From the NCBI GenBank assembly GCA_002118135.1, contig BDIU01000128.1:62521-126520 (forward strand): a stretch of 64,000 nt of DNA. The letters are read 5' to 3'. Each line of letters begins with the position of its first letter. The stretch's first letter is position 1. Source of the stretch: Trebouxia sp. TZW2008 (lineage: Eukaryota > Chlorophyta > Trebouxiophyceae > Trebouxiales > Trebouxiaceae). Positions 23,400 to 36,135 of this stretch are shown here, piece by piece. Both the position numbers and the translations under genes were made by a program. The notes below the pieces were generated by a model, which was not told the DNA's origin, made no database searches, and saw only the letters and a program-made list of their open reading frames with translations.

Positions 23400-23978
23400 A
23401 GCAGCCTCACTATCATGCAGTGTGGTGGCGCTTGGGGTCTCATGCACTCTGTACTATGAAGTAATTTTCATGCCGTTACGACCTGGTTATAGGTCAGACT
23501 GTTTTGATCAGCATGCAGTACTACACTCGTTGTGCTTTTGTGACTTACGGACATTGAGATCACAGACAATATTACAGTCGTGCTGGACAATGAAACACTA
23601 ATAAGCAACCTCTCCATGTACTATCCATAGCAACATGACTGTAAGGCACAACATGTCATGTTCATACCTAGCTGCAGGGCTGAGCCTGAGTTGCTCCCAC
23701 ACAGACCACTGCTAAATAGGTAAATCGCTGCGCATAACAGCAGTTACAGATACTGTACCTGCCAGTAGACTACACAGGGACAGAAGCACATTGCTAAATC
23801 AGCTGCCAGACACTTACTACTTGCGCAGCTTCAAACAAAACAAAAAAGGATGACTTGCCTCAGCCATCCAGGCCTACGGTTTTTGACTCAATTGCAGGCA
23901 GACAGCAATTCCAAAAGCAACAAACAGCTCAGCGATCAACGTGGCAAGTATGGAGCTTGCAAACACTTGCACAGAATC

Positions 23979-26900
23979 TTAAGTATGCCCATTGCATGTG
24001 ACTTGTAGATCGGGTTTGGTGCCAGGACTGCCCAGTGGTGCTGATCCTGACACCATAAACTGATGACTGAGTGTACTAATCCTGCTGTGTGCCTCAACTG
24101 GCTTGGGTGCCAATGTCTTGCCTAGCACAAGATTGAACGCATGAGTAAGAGCATTCTCCTTCTGGCTAAAAGCCTGCCACAGCAAAACAGCAAGGGTTTT
24201 CAGAATGGCCAAACAGGAAGCTATGATGGCAACCACAAACAGCTGAGTGGACAGGAACTCGCCATGACTAGGCTTGTTACCTAATGCAAACAATACAGAA
24301 TTCAAAATGGCTGTTGGCAGACTTTGAAACCCGGCTGCCACAAAGTTATGCATGCTCTCGTAGTTCTCCAGATCAAGCCAACTTAGGCCCAGCACATTGC
24401 TGGTGTACATACAACGGTTTAGTCTGAAAGCGGCAACATACCCTGGCCGCATCCATTTGAGACCTGGCCATTGCACAATGTGTTTGATGCACACAAAAAC
24501 CTGCCTGAAAAAGGCAACTGTATCTAATACCAGCACCACTGGAATCATCAGGGGACAAAAAAGCAATGACACGCTCAGAACCAGCCAATGAAACCTGTTG
24601 CTGATGATGTCATACTTCAACATCACACACTTGCAAGCTGTGTGGTAGCCAACCACAAACCCAACCACAGCAAAATGGAAGAAGAAGATAGCTGCAAGAA
24701 TGTCCCCTGGCCACTTTCCCCAGATTTGGTTCAAAACAATGATGTTCGTCACCAAGTCGTAGTAATAGAAAGCCAGCATCGCAAGTCCCCAGAATCCCTC
24801 GCGTAGGGTTGAGGCAACCCGGTAAACTGGCATAAGCCATCCCATAGCCCCAATCTTGGGTGTGGCCTTGCGCGCAGCCAAGAAAACCAATCCAGTGTAC
24901 ATTAAGATCAGTATGCAGCAGCAGCCTCCAAAAACCAGCCACGCAATCAGCAACACTTTATCAGAGCCTGCGTTTGAACAGATCTGACGCACAGATGCCA
25001 ACTGGTTGCTTCCCAACAACACGCTTTGCGCAAACTCAAACTGCCCAAATGCATCATGACCAGAAGCGGCAAAGCCTGCCGTCAAGTTGGTCAGTGTTGC
25101 TGCATCCTGTACTCCTTGCAGATGCTCTTGCAGCTGAGGCAAAAGCGCAATGCTCTGCCCTGTGACATCAGCGTCATACAGCTGCGGTTTCAAACACAGT
25201 TGCTGCCGCCAGTTTGAAGAATGTGTAGATGCTGTCCAAACACGTCCAAGATCCAGCTGATTGATATGAGACAGCATGCCATCAGGTTGCACCCACGACA
25301 AAGGAACCGTTCCATGTAGGCTATTGTTGCTCAGATCCAGTTGCACTAGCTTTGGCATCAGACCCATGCCTTCCGGCAAATTGCCAGTGATGTGATTGTC
25401 GCTGAGCTGAATCGAGATAAACGGCGCCGTACTGGTCCAAAACTGCTCCAAGGTTGAATTGAGTGCGCTGTCGGCTAAGCTGAACACCTCAAGATTGCTG
25501 TTGTTGAAGGCTGGCAGGGGGCCATGCAGCTGAGACTCCCCCAAACCTAATGCTTGTAAAGACGGGAAAGCGGTTTTTGCCCCCCAGCTTTGGGGAATTG
25601 AACCCGTGACCGGTGATGTAAACATCTGCAACAATTGCAGTTTTGGAAATGCTCCTTGTGATGCCCAGCTTTCAGGCAAACTTCCTGTGAAATTGTTGCT
25701 TTCAAGGTAAAAAGCCAGCAGTGAGGGAAAAGCGCCCTGCTGACCCCAGGTGCTTGGTAGGCTACCGGAAAAGCGATTGCTCGAAAGAGACAGAAGCTGA
25801 AGTCCTGGAAATGCCCCTTTTTGGCCCCAACCTGAGGGCAGTTGGCCTGCATCAAAGCCAGATTTGCTTGTCATGGCAACTACATCTGCTGCCCATTGCG
25901 ACATGAGAAACATCAAATGCTGTGGCTTTGCGCTCTGTGACACTGGAAACTCTGATATTGACAACATTGGGAACTGTGACACTTGACATTGTAGCATTGC
26001 AACGTGCAACAATGCAACAATGGATCCTGTAGCATTGCACAATGTGATATTAAACCTTGTGACATTGACAGCATTGACATTGGAACACTGAACATTGTGA
26101 CATTGGCTGTGCCTCTAACTCTGTGACATGTACATTGACAGCGTTTGGAAGCTATAGCATTGCATAATGCCACCTCAGGCAAAAGAAGAGGCACATGTCA
26201 ATTTAAGCGCCTGACACCAAGCACAACAGCAAGACCAGAAACAACTGTCAGCAAGGCTTTGCTGGCATGAGGAAAGGGTTCACCTGACACTAAGTGCTGA
26301 AATATGCACAAAAGCAACAGTAAGCAGGCACTCATAGGCATGAGCTAAGGGTCACCTGCAATGCCGGTGGTCTGAACGCTGGCAAGCTGGAGTTGCTGGA
26401 AGCTGGTTGGGCTGCCCCATTCTTCTGGAAGGGTGCCTATAGATTTCATTCACTTGTTCATTATGCCTGCTAGGCAGCATATATTGTGGCTTTCACATGC
26501 AGTGCCTAAGTAGGAGTAGGTGCAATCAGCTGCATCCGTGCAAGTCTACCAACAGCAGGATGTCAGCAAAGCATACACCATGACTATAGGACTAACCGTT
26601 TAACATTTTCACACAGATCCTTGGGGGCTTGCTCACCTGTCAAGGAAGCCCCCACTATGTGGAGAGCAATGAGGCGTGGAAAGGCATCTGGGCCCCCCCA
26701 GGAGGGCGGAAGGGTGGACCCCACCCTGTCCTCCCCCAGGGTCAAATCCAACAGCTGAGGAAACGCCCCACTGCTGCCCCAGGTCGCTGGTAGGGTTCCT
26801 GAACATTTACCATATCTGAGTATAATCAACAATGATCCTGAGCAAGAAGGCATGCAAAGGCATCAGGATCCCTCTAAGGAAGGGGGCAGGGGCCCCACCC

Positions 26901-29900
26901 TGTTCCCCCAGGGTCAAATCAAGCAGCTGAGGACATGCCCCACTGCTGCCCCAGGACGCTGACAGACCCCCTGAACAGATGCAATATATAAGGATGATCA
27001 AAGCAATGACAGTACCAACATTGTGCTAGAGCAATGAGGCGTGGAGATGCATTTCTGACCCCCCTTGGAGGGGGCCATGGGGCCCCGACCCTGTCCCCCC
27101 AGGGTCAAATCAAACAGCTGAAAGAAAGCCCCATTGGAGCCCCATGATGCTGGTACACATGCACATGAAGCATATTTGAAAGTCGCAGTGCTGATTGACG
27201 CTAGCAATCAAGTTGTCAACATGATGCCCGCACTGTAAGGTGCATTTCAGCAAAGGTGCTAGTTGGCCCAAGGCCTGTGCAGCATTGTAGCTGTCTCAAG
27301 ACAAAGATGCCTTAGGCTGAATGTCTCAACCACTGCTGTGGCACGGATCACATGCTGCTTCCAGGCTGCGCACAGATGGAGCACAATGTCATGTTGACCA
27401 ATGGACCAGTCCAAGGCAAGAAGTCTCATGAGACTCATCAGACTTCCTGGTTTGCAACGCATGAATGTATATGTTTGGCAACATCAACACCATCACCTTG
27501 AATTCCATGCTTGCTGGTGACATGCTGTGACCCTGCTAGGTGCATACAGATGCAGTGAATTGCCTGCAAACAAATAAAGGCATTGAAGGCAGCAGAAGAG
27601 TCACCTGTCATGTTGTTGAGGTAAATCCCAATTGTTTTAATCTGCTGGAAGGCGTTTGGGCTGCCCCATTCGGCAGGAAATGAACCCGTGACCTTTGTGT
27701 TCAACACCCATAGGGTGCACATGTTCTGCAGGGACCCCCCTGGAGACCCCCAGGAAGCGGGGAGGGTGCCTGATAGGGGTAGGAATTGCAATTGTAGAAA
27801 TATCAACTCGGGAAAGGCACCTTGCTTGCCCCAAGAATCTGGGATTGTGCCTACAAAAGCATGCAGTTTGATCCAATATTGAACAGGTTTAACAAAAACG
27901 CTGCAATCTACTACTTAACAAAGCAATCGAAGACACCAGCAGTAATAAACATCATTATGATGATTATAATCATGATTACTATTGAGGACACTGTATTGCT
28001 CATCAGGTGCCAGCATGCATTGCATGCAAACAATGACCAGCAGTTTTGTATTTACAGTTGTAAAGTGACTAGGCGTTTTGGTTATTTATTTGGACAACAT
28101 GTCATGCATGTTGTTATGCTGTGCAATTGATGGTGCGGCAGGACAGGTGTAGCTGAACAAGGCAGCGAGCATGCTGGACATCATGAAACATAGCATCTAA
28201 TGTTTGTTACTCAACAGTTGTAATTTTCTTACTTTGTGCATAGCTTGACAAAATAAGACCCGCCCAAAATGAATTATTTCCTGACAATTTATTTTCACAT
28301 CAAAAGCTTTGAGAATTGCTGCCTTTTAGAGATGTTAGTCTCATGGATGAGCAGGCTTTAAAGCTGTATAAATGTAGGGGTGGTGGGGCAAGGGGAACCC
28401 CAAATTGCTGGCAGGGGTCCTGTCAGGGTGCTTTGAAATATTGAAGGTTTGCAAAACAGCCCAACTGAAGTCAACTGCCACACATTCTTTGCTTTGGAAT
28501 TAAAAGCCTCAAAAAGAAGTGCCCACCTGATATGTCACTGTTGTTGATGAGCAAATAATGGAGCTGAGGGAATGCTGGGGGGTACCCCACTCAGCAGGCA
28601 GGGGCCCCGTAATAGCGGTGTTTGTAATCCAAATGTTGGTCAAGGCTGGCATTGATGCGCTGCCCCATGCTTTTGGCAGACTGCCGGTTATGGGAAGCCG
28701 ATTGAACTGAAACTGTGAAAGCAGCGGAAATGCGCCTTGGCTTGACCAAGAGTCTGGTATAGTTCCTGCTCGAAACACAAACGGCTGGAAAATATCTGTT
28801 TGTATGCCATGAGCTTCTTCACTATGAGTCAAGGACACCTGTACTGAAATACTTAACCTGCTGATTGTATGACTAGGCAATGACGTGGTCCATTCACAAG
28901 TCACTGCGTCAGGGTCATTCTGTAGCAAACCCAAACTGAAGGTGTCACTTCAAAACCACCCACACTGAGATGTTGCTCTTGTGCTTATATGCTACACTGA
29001 TGCTGTATCATGACAACTCAGCATGTGGTACCCACCTGAGATGTTGCTGTCAATCAGCTGAAAGAATATGAGTTGCTGGAAGGCCAAGGAACCGCCCCAA
29101 TCTTCTGGCAAAGTACCAGACAGTAATGTGTTGTTGCGGATGTATAGGTCTGTCAGGGCAGGTAGAGATCCATTTGCGCCCCAGGACGCTGGCAAAGACC
29201 CTGCATGACTAACACCGTTTAACGCAGAAAAAGACAGACTTTTCTTGCACCTTTTTCACACAACAAACAGACCGCCACTGACCAATCAACTAGTCCAAGG
29301 GCGTTTTGACGTGCCAAATGCATGCAGCTTAACAACATTGACAATGCTGTGAACACACACGTACATGACATGTGTCACACCAACCTTCAATCTGACTTGA
29401 TGTGCAAAGGCACGAGACTGTTTTTGTGCTTGATATCACAATAGATGACAAAGATCTACACTTTCTGATGATGCAACACTTCCCCTCATGCCCTAAATTG
29501 CACTCAAAAACCGCTTCTGACTGTGTCATGGGCCATCAACATCTCATTTGTTGATTTTGTCATAGCCTCGCATGCAGTTTGGAAAGCCAAACAAAGCAAA
29601 AAAGGCAAGTACAGGCCTGAGCAACAAACACAGTGCAAAAGTAGATGCAAGGGGTGGAAAGCCTGCCTGTAATGCTGCAGTTGGTAATTTGTATTCCTTG
29701 CAATGCTCGAAAGCTGTCAGAACTGCCCCACTGCGAGGGCAACTGCCCTGACAGGTATGTGAATTCTAAACCAATGCCCCAGAGATTCGGCATTGAAGTG
29801 TTGCCCCAATTGGTTGGAATGTTGCCGGAAATTGGCATGTACATCAGGTGAAATTGGTATAGCCTAGGGAAAGTTCCTGGTCGTGACCATGAAGTCGGAA

Positions 29901-32900
29901 TTGTGCCTGCAACCAATGATACAAAATGGTATGCAGAAACCAAAGCTTTGTACCTGAAAAGACACAACGAACAGTCTGGAAGAATACAGTTGACATGCAG
30001 TTCATGATGCACTCTTTAGCAGGTGCCAAGACCTGCGCTTGCACCATGGACACAAAAACATGAAGATCAAGTGCTGATCTGTGCACAAAAGCTTGCAAGA
30101 TGCAACAGGGGGAGAGCCTTTACAGCCTGTACAATGAAAAGGCACAGCCCACAATGCACTGGTCAGCATGTATTGATCGACCAGAACATAAATGCAACAA
30201 TCGACAATTATGGTGGATGTTGTCAGACGTTGGTGCGTGTGCGGTCAAACAGCTGACAGCAGCTTGTGCATGGAAGTAGATGTCCATTTGCTTGAGCCAT
30301 GCACACACACTTGTTTTGTGCTGCAAATATGCAGACATCAATGCTGTGCAGTGCTGTCTGAAGATTTGTAATGCTAGTATGGACAGTAGGCAGAAGGTAC
30401 AAAAGATGCAGAGCAGCCCTCGACAGTATGAAAACAAAATTGCACAGCCAGTCAGAAGCTTTTGACCGACCACCTGGGCCGTAGCGCTTGCATCAGCATT
30501 TACAATATAAAACAGAGTTGTCACTCGTACGAGCCTGGTCCTCATTAAGCAGGCATCCGACTCTGCCACAAACTTACCTGTTATGCTGTTGTTGCCAATG
30601 CTGAGTATTGAGAGGTTTCCGAAAGCATTTGGGTTGCCCCACTCGGGTGGTAGAGTTCCTGTCAAGTTGCCATCAATGTATAGCACGTAAAGTTCTTGCC
30701 ATGATCCTGTGTTGCCCCATGTTCCTGGTAACGTGCCTGCATAACACAGAAACTACTAATGTCCCTGCATGCATGACACAGAAAGTCTCAACACTAGAAA
30801 GTCAGCAGAGATGATGCATTGCCCATGGTGTTGTGCGTGTGCCTGGATGCATCACACAAAGGTGGCTACGAATGTACAGCATGCAGAGCTCTTGAAGGAT
30901 CCTGTGTTGCCCCATGTTGCTGGTAGTCTCCCTGCATGCATGGCACAGAATGTCTGATCTATGTATAGCCAGCAGGGTTCAGAGATGATGTAGATAGTGT
31001 GCCTGTATGCATATCACAGAATCTGCTATCAATGTATAGCACATGGAGCTCTTGGAATGATCCTGTGTTGCCCCATGTTGCTGGTCATTTCCCTGCATGC
31101 ATGACACACCAACTGCTATTAATGTATAGCACACAAAGCTCTTGAATAGATCCTGTGTTGCCCCATGTCACCCGGCAATGTCTCTGCATGCATGACACAA
31201 AGACTTTTCTCAATAGATGGCCATTACACTTCTGATGCAGTGGTGCCCATGATGTTGTGCCTGCATGCATGACACAAAAATCTATGTTGATGCGTAGCAC
31301 ATAGCGCTCTTGGAATGATCCTGTGTTGCCCGATGTTGCTGGTAGTTTCCCTGCATGCACACACAATGAATGTCAACAATGCAGTGTCACGCATGTGCTC
31401 ATCATGATGATGGTCACGCATGCACATGCATAAACATGCAAGGCATGCGTCAAGCTCAACAACAACACCACTGCAACATAAACATCAATCGTGCAATCTC
31501 ACCGGTATTGCAGCAGAATGGACAGCATCATTGCAACAACATCATGTTCTCCTTGCAACATCAATAAGCAAGACAAAGATATTAGACTGGTGACCAAAGC
31601 AAAAGGCAATCTCAATCCTCATTGTCAGACTCCAAACAAACACTCAGTATGATACTGTAGGTCTACAGCTCACCTGATAGGCTGGGTGCAGAGATATTGA
31701 GAATGTGCAGCTGCTGCAATGCGTCAGTGCTGCCCCATTCCGTTGGCAGAGTGCCAGCAAGAAGTGAATTATTGCATATGAACAGCTGCTGAAGCGAAGG
31801 AAATGCGCCTTCCCCGCCCCATGTACTTGGTATGGTCCCTGTGACAGCAAAGGAAGGCTGGCTTAAAACCTCTAGTTGACTGATATGCTATACATCCTGA
31901 CGCATGCCTTGTGTCGCATGTTCTGCACTCAAAGTGGGCATGATTGAATTGCATGCACTTATTGACATAGAGTTGACAAAGTGTAGCATTGTATCAGCAG
32001 ATGCTGGTGTGCCTACAACAAAACAAAGTTTGGGTCTGTATAATCCTTTAGCTGCATGCCACATAGGTTGCAAATACATGTTGACATGGCCTATTTCATG
32101 TTTCATGTTGGTCTGATTCATTGATTGATCAAGCAAACCCGCGCCCGCATTGAAGCAAAGTACCTGTGATGTTGCTGTTCTGAATGCTTAGCAGTGCAAG
32201 CTGTTGGAAGCTGAAAGGGCCACCCCAGCTATCTGGAAGAGGGCCAGTAAGGCGTGTACTTTCCAGTCTGAACTCCAGCATGGATGGTAAAGAGGCCAGG
32301 CCTTCTGGCAACGTGCCTGATAAGGGCACTTCAATGAAATGTAGGACCTTAAGGGCTGCAAAAGCCCCATTTTCCGACCAAGTCGATGGTATTGACCCTG
32401 CACAAATGCAAGAGTCTTTGGGAAACACGCACCTTCAATCTGGGCATTGGAAACACAACACCTTGATGCACAATTTTGCCAAAGCAAGGATGAGGAGATG
32501 TTGCCTTGCATCGCAGCAGAGATGCTTGCACGCATCTATCACATGACTAGCGCTGCCGGGCTGCCTCTTTAGACAAGGATTTTCCATTATGACGCCTAAC
32601 GTCGTAGACTTTTCTTTTGTTTTTCACCACAAGTGGCGCTGCAAGTGACTTCAAATGGTTATAGCCTTGCAAAGCTTGGCTTGCTCATGCATGAGTCACC
32701 AGCACTGTGCATGTAAATGCCATAAAAATGCCATCAAGCATGCATATTGCAGTGCATGATTTTGATGAGCTCATATCAGTGATGTTGCACTGACTGCTGC
32801 TGCAACTGCAGAAAAGCAACAGCAATGACGCATGCCTTGAGTGTGACACAACATGCGTTGCAGTACATATTTTTGATGATGCAAACCAGCGATATTGCAG

Positions 32901-35900
32901 TGACTGATGATTAAATGCTGCAACTGGCAAAAAGCAACAGCAATGATGCATGCCACAAGTGTGTGACACTACATGCGTGTTGCACTACATGTCCTTTTGG
33001 GTTACTGAATACTCCGCTAAACCCAGAAAAAGATCTCCCGACAGGATGAAAAGCAGTAAACCAAAGAGACCTTTGACATGCGCATACCAGTGATGTTGCA
33101 GTGACTGATGAGTAGATGCTGCAACTGCGGGAAAGCTGCGGCACTTCCCCATTGTGTCGGCAGTGCACCAGTGAGACTCAACCCATCTAGGCCCAAAGTT
33201 TGCAAGTTGCGGAAAGATCCACTATTGCCCCAAGATGCTGGTAGACTACCTGTAACATGAAAGCTAAGTTATAGTGACAGATTGCAGCGGTGTGGAAAGC
33301 TGAACAGCATGGAAGTAAGTCAAGCCATTGCAAAAACTCATGATAGATTACCTGAAGAAGCAGAGCCAAGTGATGAAAGATGAAAGACAAGAGACCCAAA
33401 CAAACTATGCCAGAAGCGTGTATCCAACAATATGCCCTGAGAGTATACCCAACAACAGACTCACACAGTCGCACCTGAGATGCTACAATTGGCAATGGTA
33501 AGTGATTCCAACTGCGGGAAAGCTGTTGGGCTCCCCCAATCTGCTGGAAGGGTACCACCCAGCTTACTAACCCCAGGGCTGTTCCCTCCCAAATATAGTG
33601 TGCTCAAGGAGGGAAAGGAGTTGTTGCCTGACCAGGCTGCTGGAATCTGCCCTGTTAGAGGCAGGTCGTACAGCCCCAGGTAGGACAGGTTGGGAAAAGC
33701 CCCTTGACTGCCCCAGCTGTCTGGCAGAGTGCCTGCAAATGCATGACATGGAATGCTTACTAATGGTGACTAAGCAAAACTCAGTGGAGTCACGGAGGGC
33801 AAGAAGTGATTGTTCTTATACCCTGACTCAGACTGCGAATAGTAGCTTACAATCAACAAAGAGATATGCTCCTATGACATGTAAGACAGGGACCTAATCT
33901 TGCAAATTTGACTTGTGGAGACTCTTGAAACGCCAACGATGTACCTGTTACGCTGCAGTTACCAATCAGTAGGCTTGCCAGCTGTTGGAAAGCTCCCGCA
34001 CTGCCCCATTCTGGCGGCAAATTCCCGCTCAGCTGGCAGATCCCAGCAGAATTGGCGCCAAATTGCAGGTCCTGCAGGGCGGGAAAGGACCAGTTCCCAC
34101 CCCAGCTGGGCGGGAGAGTTCCAACTGTTGGCATATTCCCAAGTTGAAGAACTGTCAGAGCGGGAAACGCCCCTTTTCCCGCCCAGGAATCTGGCAGGCT
34201 CCCTGTGAATGCAACACGGCTGCATCAGCACAGATCCACTCCAATTCAAACGCAGCTCTACTGACCAAATCTGGTTGTCCTGCTTTGAGCGCACTCACGC
34301 TTTGCTCATGCTTTGCAAGTTTGAGTTAGCAGACGACTCCTTTTTGACATAGTGCAGGTACGAGATACTATAATTGTGTCTGTGACTTAGCTCTGATGAG
34401 ATCTATGTGTTATGACTGAGCAAGATTATTTGCGCAGCATTGCTGACTGCAGCATCCGATCAACTGTGTACAGTAATGTCTTTCCAGAAAGAACCCTCAA
34501 TCTAAGGACATTCAGGATGTAAGGACAAGGCAACTGCGGAGCGATCACTGCACTCTGACTGCAGTAAATCCTGTGAGAACGGAGCTTTCCGGTCACACGG
34601 ACCATTTTAATAGAATCTGAAGCAGTTGTTTCAAAGAGAAATTACTGCACCTGCGACATTACAGCCAAACATCTTCAACTCTCCAAGCTGCTGGAATGCT
34701 GTTGACCTGCCCCATTCATCTGGCAGGCTCCCAGTAAAATTACTGCCCATTAGCTCCAATTGCTGAAGGGAGCGAAAGGCAAACGGCTCTGCCCATTCGA
34801 TGGGCAGGCTGCCAGTCATCAAAGGGCTCCCAAGCTCCAATTGCTGAAGGGCAGGGAAAGCTGTGCTGTTGGCCCAGGCGCTAGGCAGAGTGCCTGTTAG
34901 ACTTGCGTTGCTCACGAGCAGCTTGGTCAGGGACGGAAAGGACCCTTCAGCTGCCCATTGCAGCGGAAGGCTACCTATAGGCACAGCAAGTTTTCGTTAT
35001 GCTCCCTACTGTGATGCTCACAACAAGCCAGCCTGGACTTGTGCCAAACACACCTAGCACATGTGCTGGCTAAGCCTATACATTTTTATTGTTAATATCA
35101 AGCTTCTGATGTGATGCCCAACGACATAGATTTTTCTTGCTTGTGCTGTCACAGCAAGATGGACGCTTGGATCAGGAGGGGGGTTTTGAACATGGTTGTT
35201 GTGCTTGGCTATATTGCTTGTTGGTATCAACAATGCTGTGGACAACATTGCTAGCTATGCAGAATTTGATGGAGAATTCATTGTCAGCTATTGTGACAAG
35301 ACACAAAGTTGTGGCAGAATGTTGTGCTGTGTGCACTTGATAGGTGATAGTGTCCCGCTTTGCACACGACTTGCCCATAGATTGCAGCTGCCACTGTCTG
35401 ATCTGTTGAGCATGCAGCAAACATATGCAGCACATGTGCTTGTCGCCAGCAAGATGTTGTCAGTACATGCGTACAGAAAGCTTTGCTATCGCTGCATGCA
35501 ACCAGGTGTGGTCAATTCTCACCTGAAATATTTGTATCCACCAGGTGCAGCTCTGACAGATTCTGGAACGCATAGGATAGGCCATACTCAGGCGGCAAAG
35601 TGCCAGACAGCTGAGTGTCGCTGAAATTGAGAACCTTGAGCTGTGGAAAGGCGCCAGATTGAGCCCAACCTGTGGGCAAAGTCCCAGATAGGCTGGTATA
35701 GGAAAAGTTCAATGCTTGGAGAGCAAGAAAGCTGCCGTTTTCAGCCCAAGCATCTGGAAGAGGAGGCACTGCGCGTATTAGTGTCAAGTTTACAAGGCCT
35801 GTTAAGCATCCAAGGCTCTGCCAAATTTCAGGGGTCAGACTTTGAGGTAGTGCTGCTGTTATTGAGTAGCCGCTAGGGTTGTATGCTTCTTGCCAGCCCA

Positions 35901-36135
35901 GCTGTGCAAGCATGTCAAGCTCGCAGCTCTGTGGTGCTTCTGGTTCTGAGGGAGGCGCTGGTGCCATGTCTGGGATGGGAGAATTGGGATGGCCAGGGGC
36001 ATCACTTTGGTTGGACTGGGCTGACGGAGGTGTTGGGGGTGAGTTTGGACCACCTGGAGCCTGGCCTGAGCTGAGCTCCAAGCAGGCAATGCAGAGTATG
36101 CAGATGGGCAGTAGATACTTGGGACCTGCTGTCAT
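23979..36135 (-). CDS. LRR ectodomain protein with polytopic membrane C-terminus, about 1,724 aa
   Basis: Exons in transcript order: 35523-36135, 34651-34974, 33945-34202, 33475-33732, 33088-33249, 32164-32397, 31674-31838, 30578-30736, 29667-29906, 29036-29200, 28527-28765, 27605-27850, 26637-26798, 26356-26436, 23979-25846. All 14 introns are phase 1. Exon 1 has a signal peptide (KYLLPICILCIACLE), then a Pro/Ser-rich stretch. Each middle exon carries one to three leucine-rich repeats of the form G-T-L-P-x-x-W-G, then AFPxLxxLxL, and ends in NISG, NITG or similar. The last exon ends the LRRs and adds about five hydrophobic segments, the first at KVLLIAWLVFGGCCCILIL. The block YYYDLVTNIIVLNQIW and the later YESMHNFVAAGFQSLPTAIL recall XK-related proteins; this link is inference. 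Exon 28527-28765 lacks one base. The donor after 29667 is GC (CAG|GCAGGC). It is probably a surface receptor-like protein. Confidence 0.85.
25910..26165. repeat. Low-complexity (GACATTG)-rich tract
   Basis: A degenerate tandem of gacattg / gtgacattg / acaatg words fills the last intron of the LRR gene. It creates an apparent upstream extension of the last-exon ORF (Cys/His-rich), which I rejected as coding. Confidence 0.7.
26637..27170 (-). repeat. LRR exon 26637-26798 with two decayed upstream copies
   Basis: Intact exon: GTTCAG acceptor, GTLPATWGSSGAFPQLLDLT, donor GTGAGC. Copies of its 5' part lie at about 26840-26985 (LSASWGSSGACPQLLDLTLG, acceptor GTTCAG kept) and about 27040-27165 (ASWGSNGAFFQLFDLTLG, no acceptor). 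They then drift into frameshifted GC-rich sequence. Confidence 0.75.
28580..28585 (-). other. One-base deletion in LRR exon (C homopolymer)
   Basis: Exon 28527-28765 is 239 bp, where the phase 1-1 pattern needs 240. After TGG GGT A the run has six C. Adding one C restores AFPQLHYLLINNSDISG up to the donor. Without it the frame is lost. A real mutation and a base-calling error in the homopolymer are equally possible. Confidence 0.75.
30578..31360 (-). repeat. Array of about seven acceptor-side copies of LRR exon 30578-30736
   Basis: The real exon starts at 30736 after TTATGCAG (GTLPGTWGNTGSWQELYVLY). Upstream, out to 31360, units of about 90-110 bp repeat the intron end (gtgtcatgcatgcag) plus the first 45-60 bp of the exon (ACATGGGGCAACACAGGATC, then CAAGAGCT). 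Most keep the AG, but frames are broken and none reaches the second LRR. Confidence 0.85.
32563..32640. repeat. Dispersed repeat, second copy at 46388-46450
   Basis: The string gctgcctctttagaca, followed by acgcctaacg and agacttttct plus a T-rich tail, occurs here and again at 46388-46450. A weaker match (gatgcccaacgacatag) lies near 35115. The boundaries are not clear. Confidence 0.5.
32777..33249 (-). repeat. LRR exon 33088-33249 with two donor-side copies
   Basis: The exon's 3' end (LQHLLISHCNITG) is repeated downstream at about 32885-32935 and 32775-32815, with the same C-A-C-T-G-C-A-A-x-A-T pattern. The copies carry in-frame stops and weak donors. Confidence 0.7.
34469..34580. mobile_element. 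Degraded pogo-like MITE
   Basis: It begins TACAGTAA and contains ctaaggacattcaggatgta and the core atcactgcactctgactgcagt, all shared with the MITE pair at 48551-48904. The right terminal repeat is not recognisable. It lies in the first LRR-gene introns. Confidence 0.5.

Noticed and set aside
25847..26042. Upstream extension of the last LRR exon's ORF
   Set aside because: It runs through low-complexity GACATTG repeats. The acceptor TGATGCAG at 25847 gives the phase 1 start shared by all other exons.
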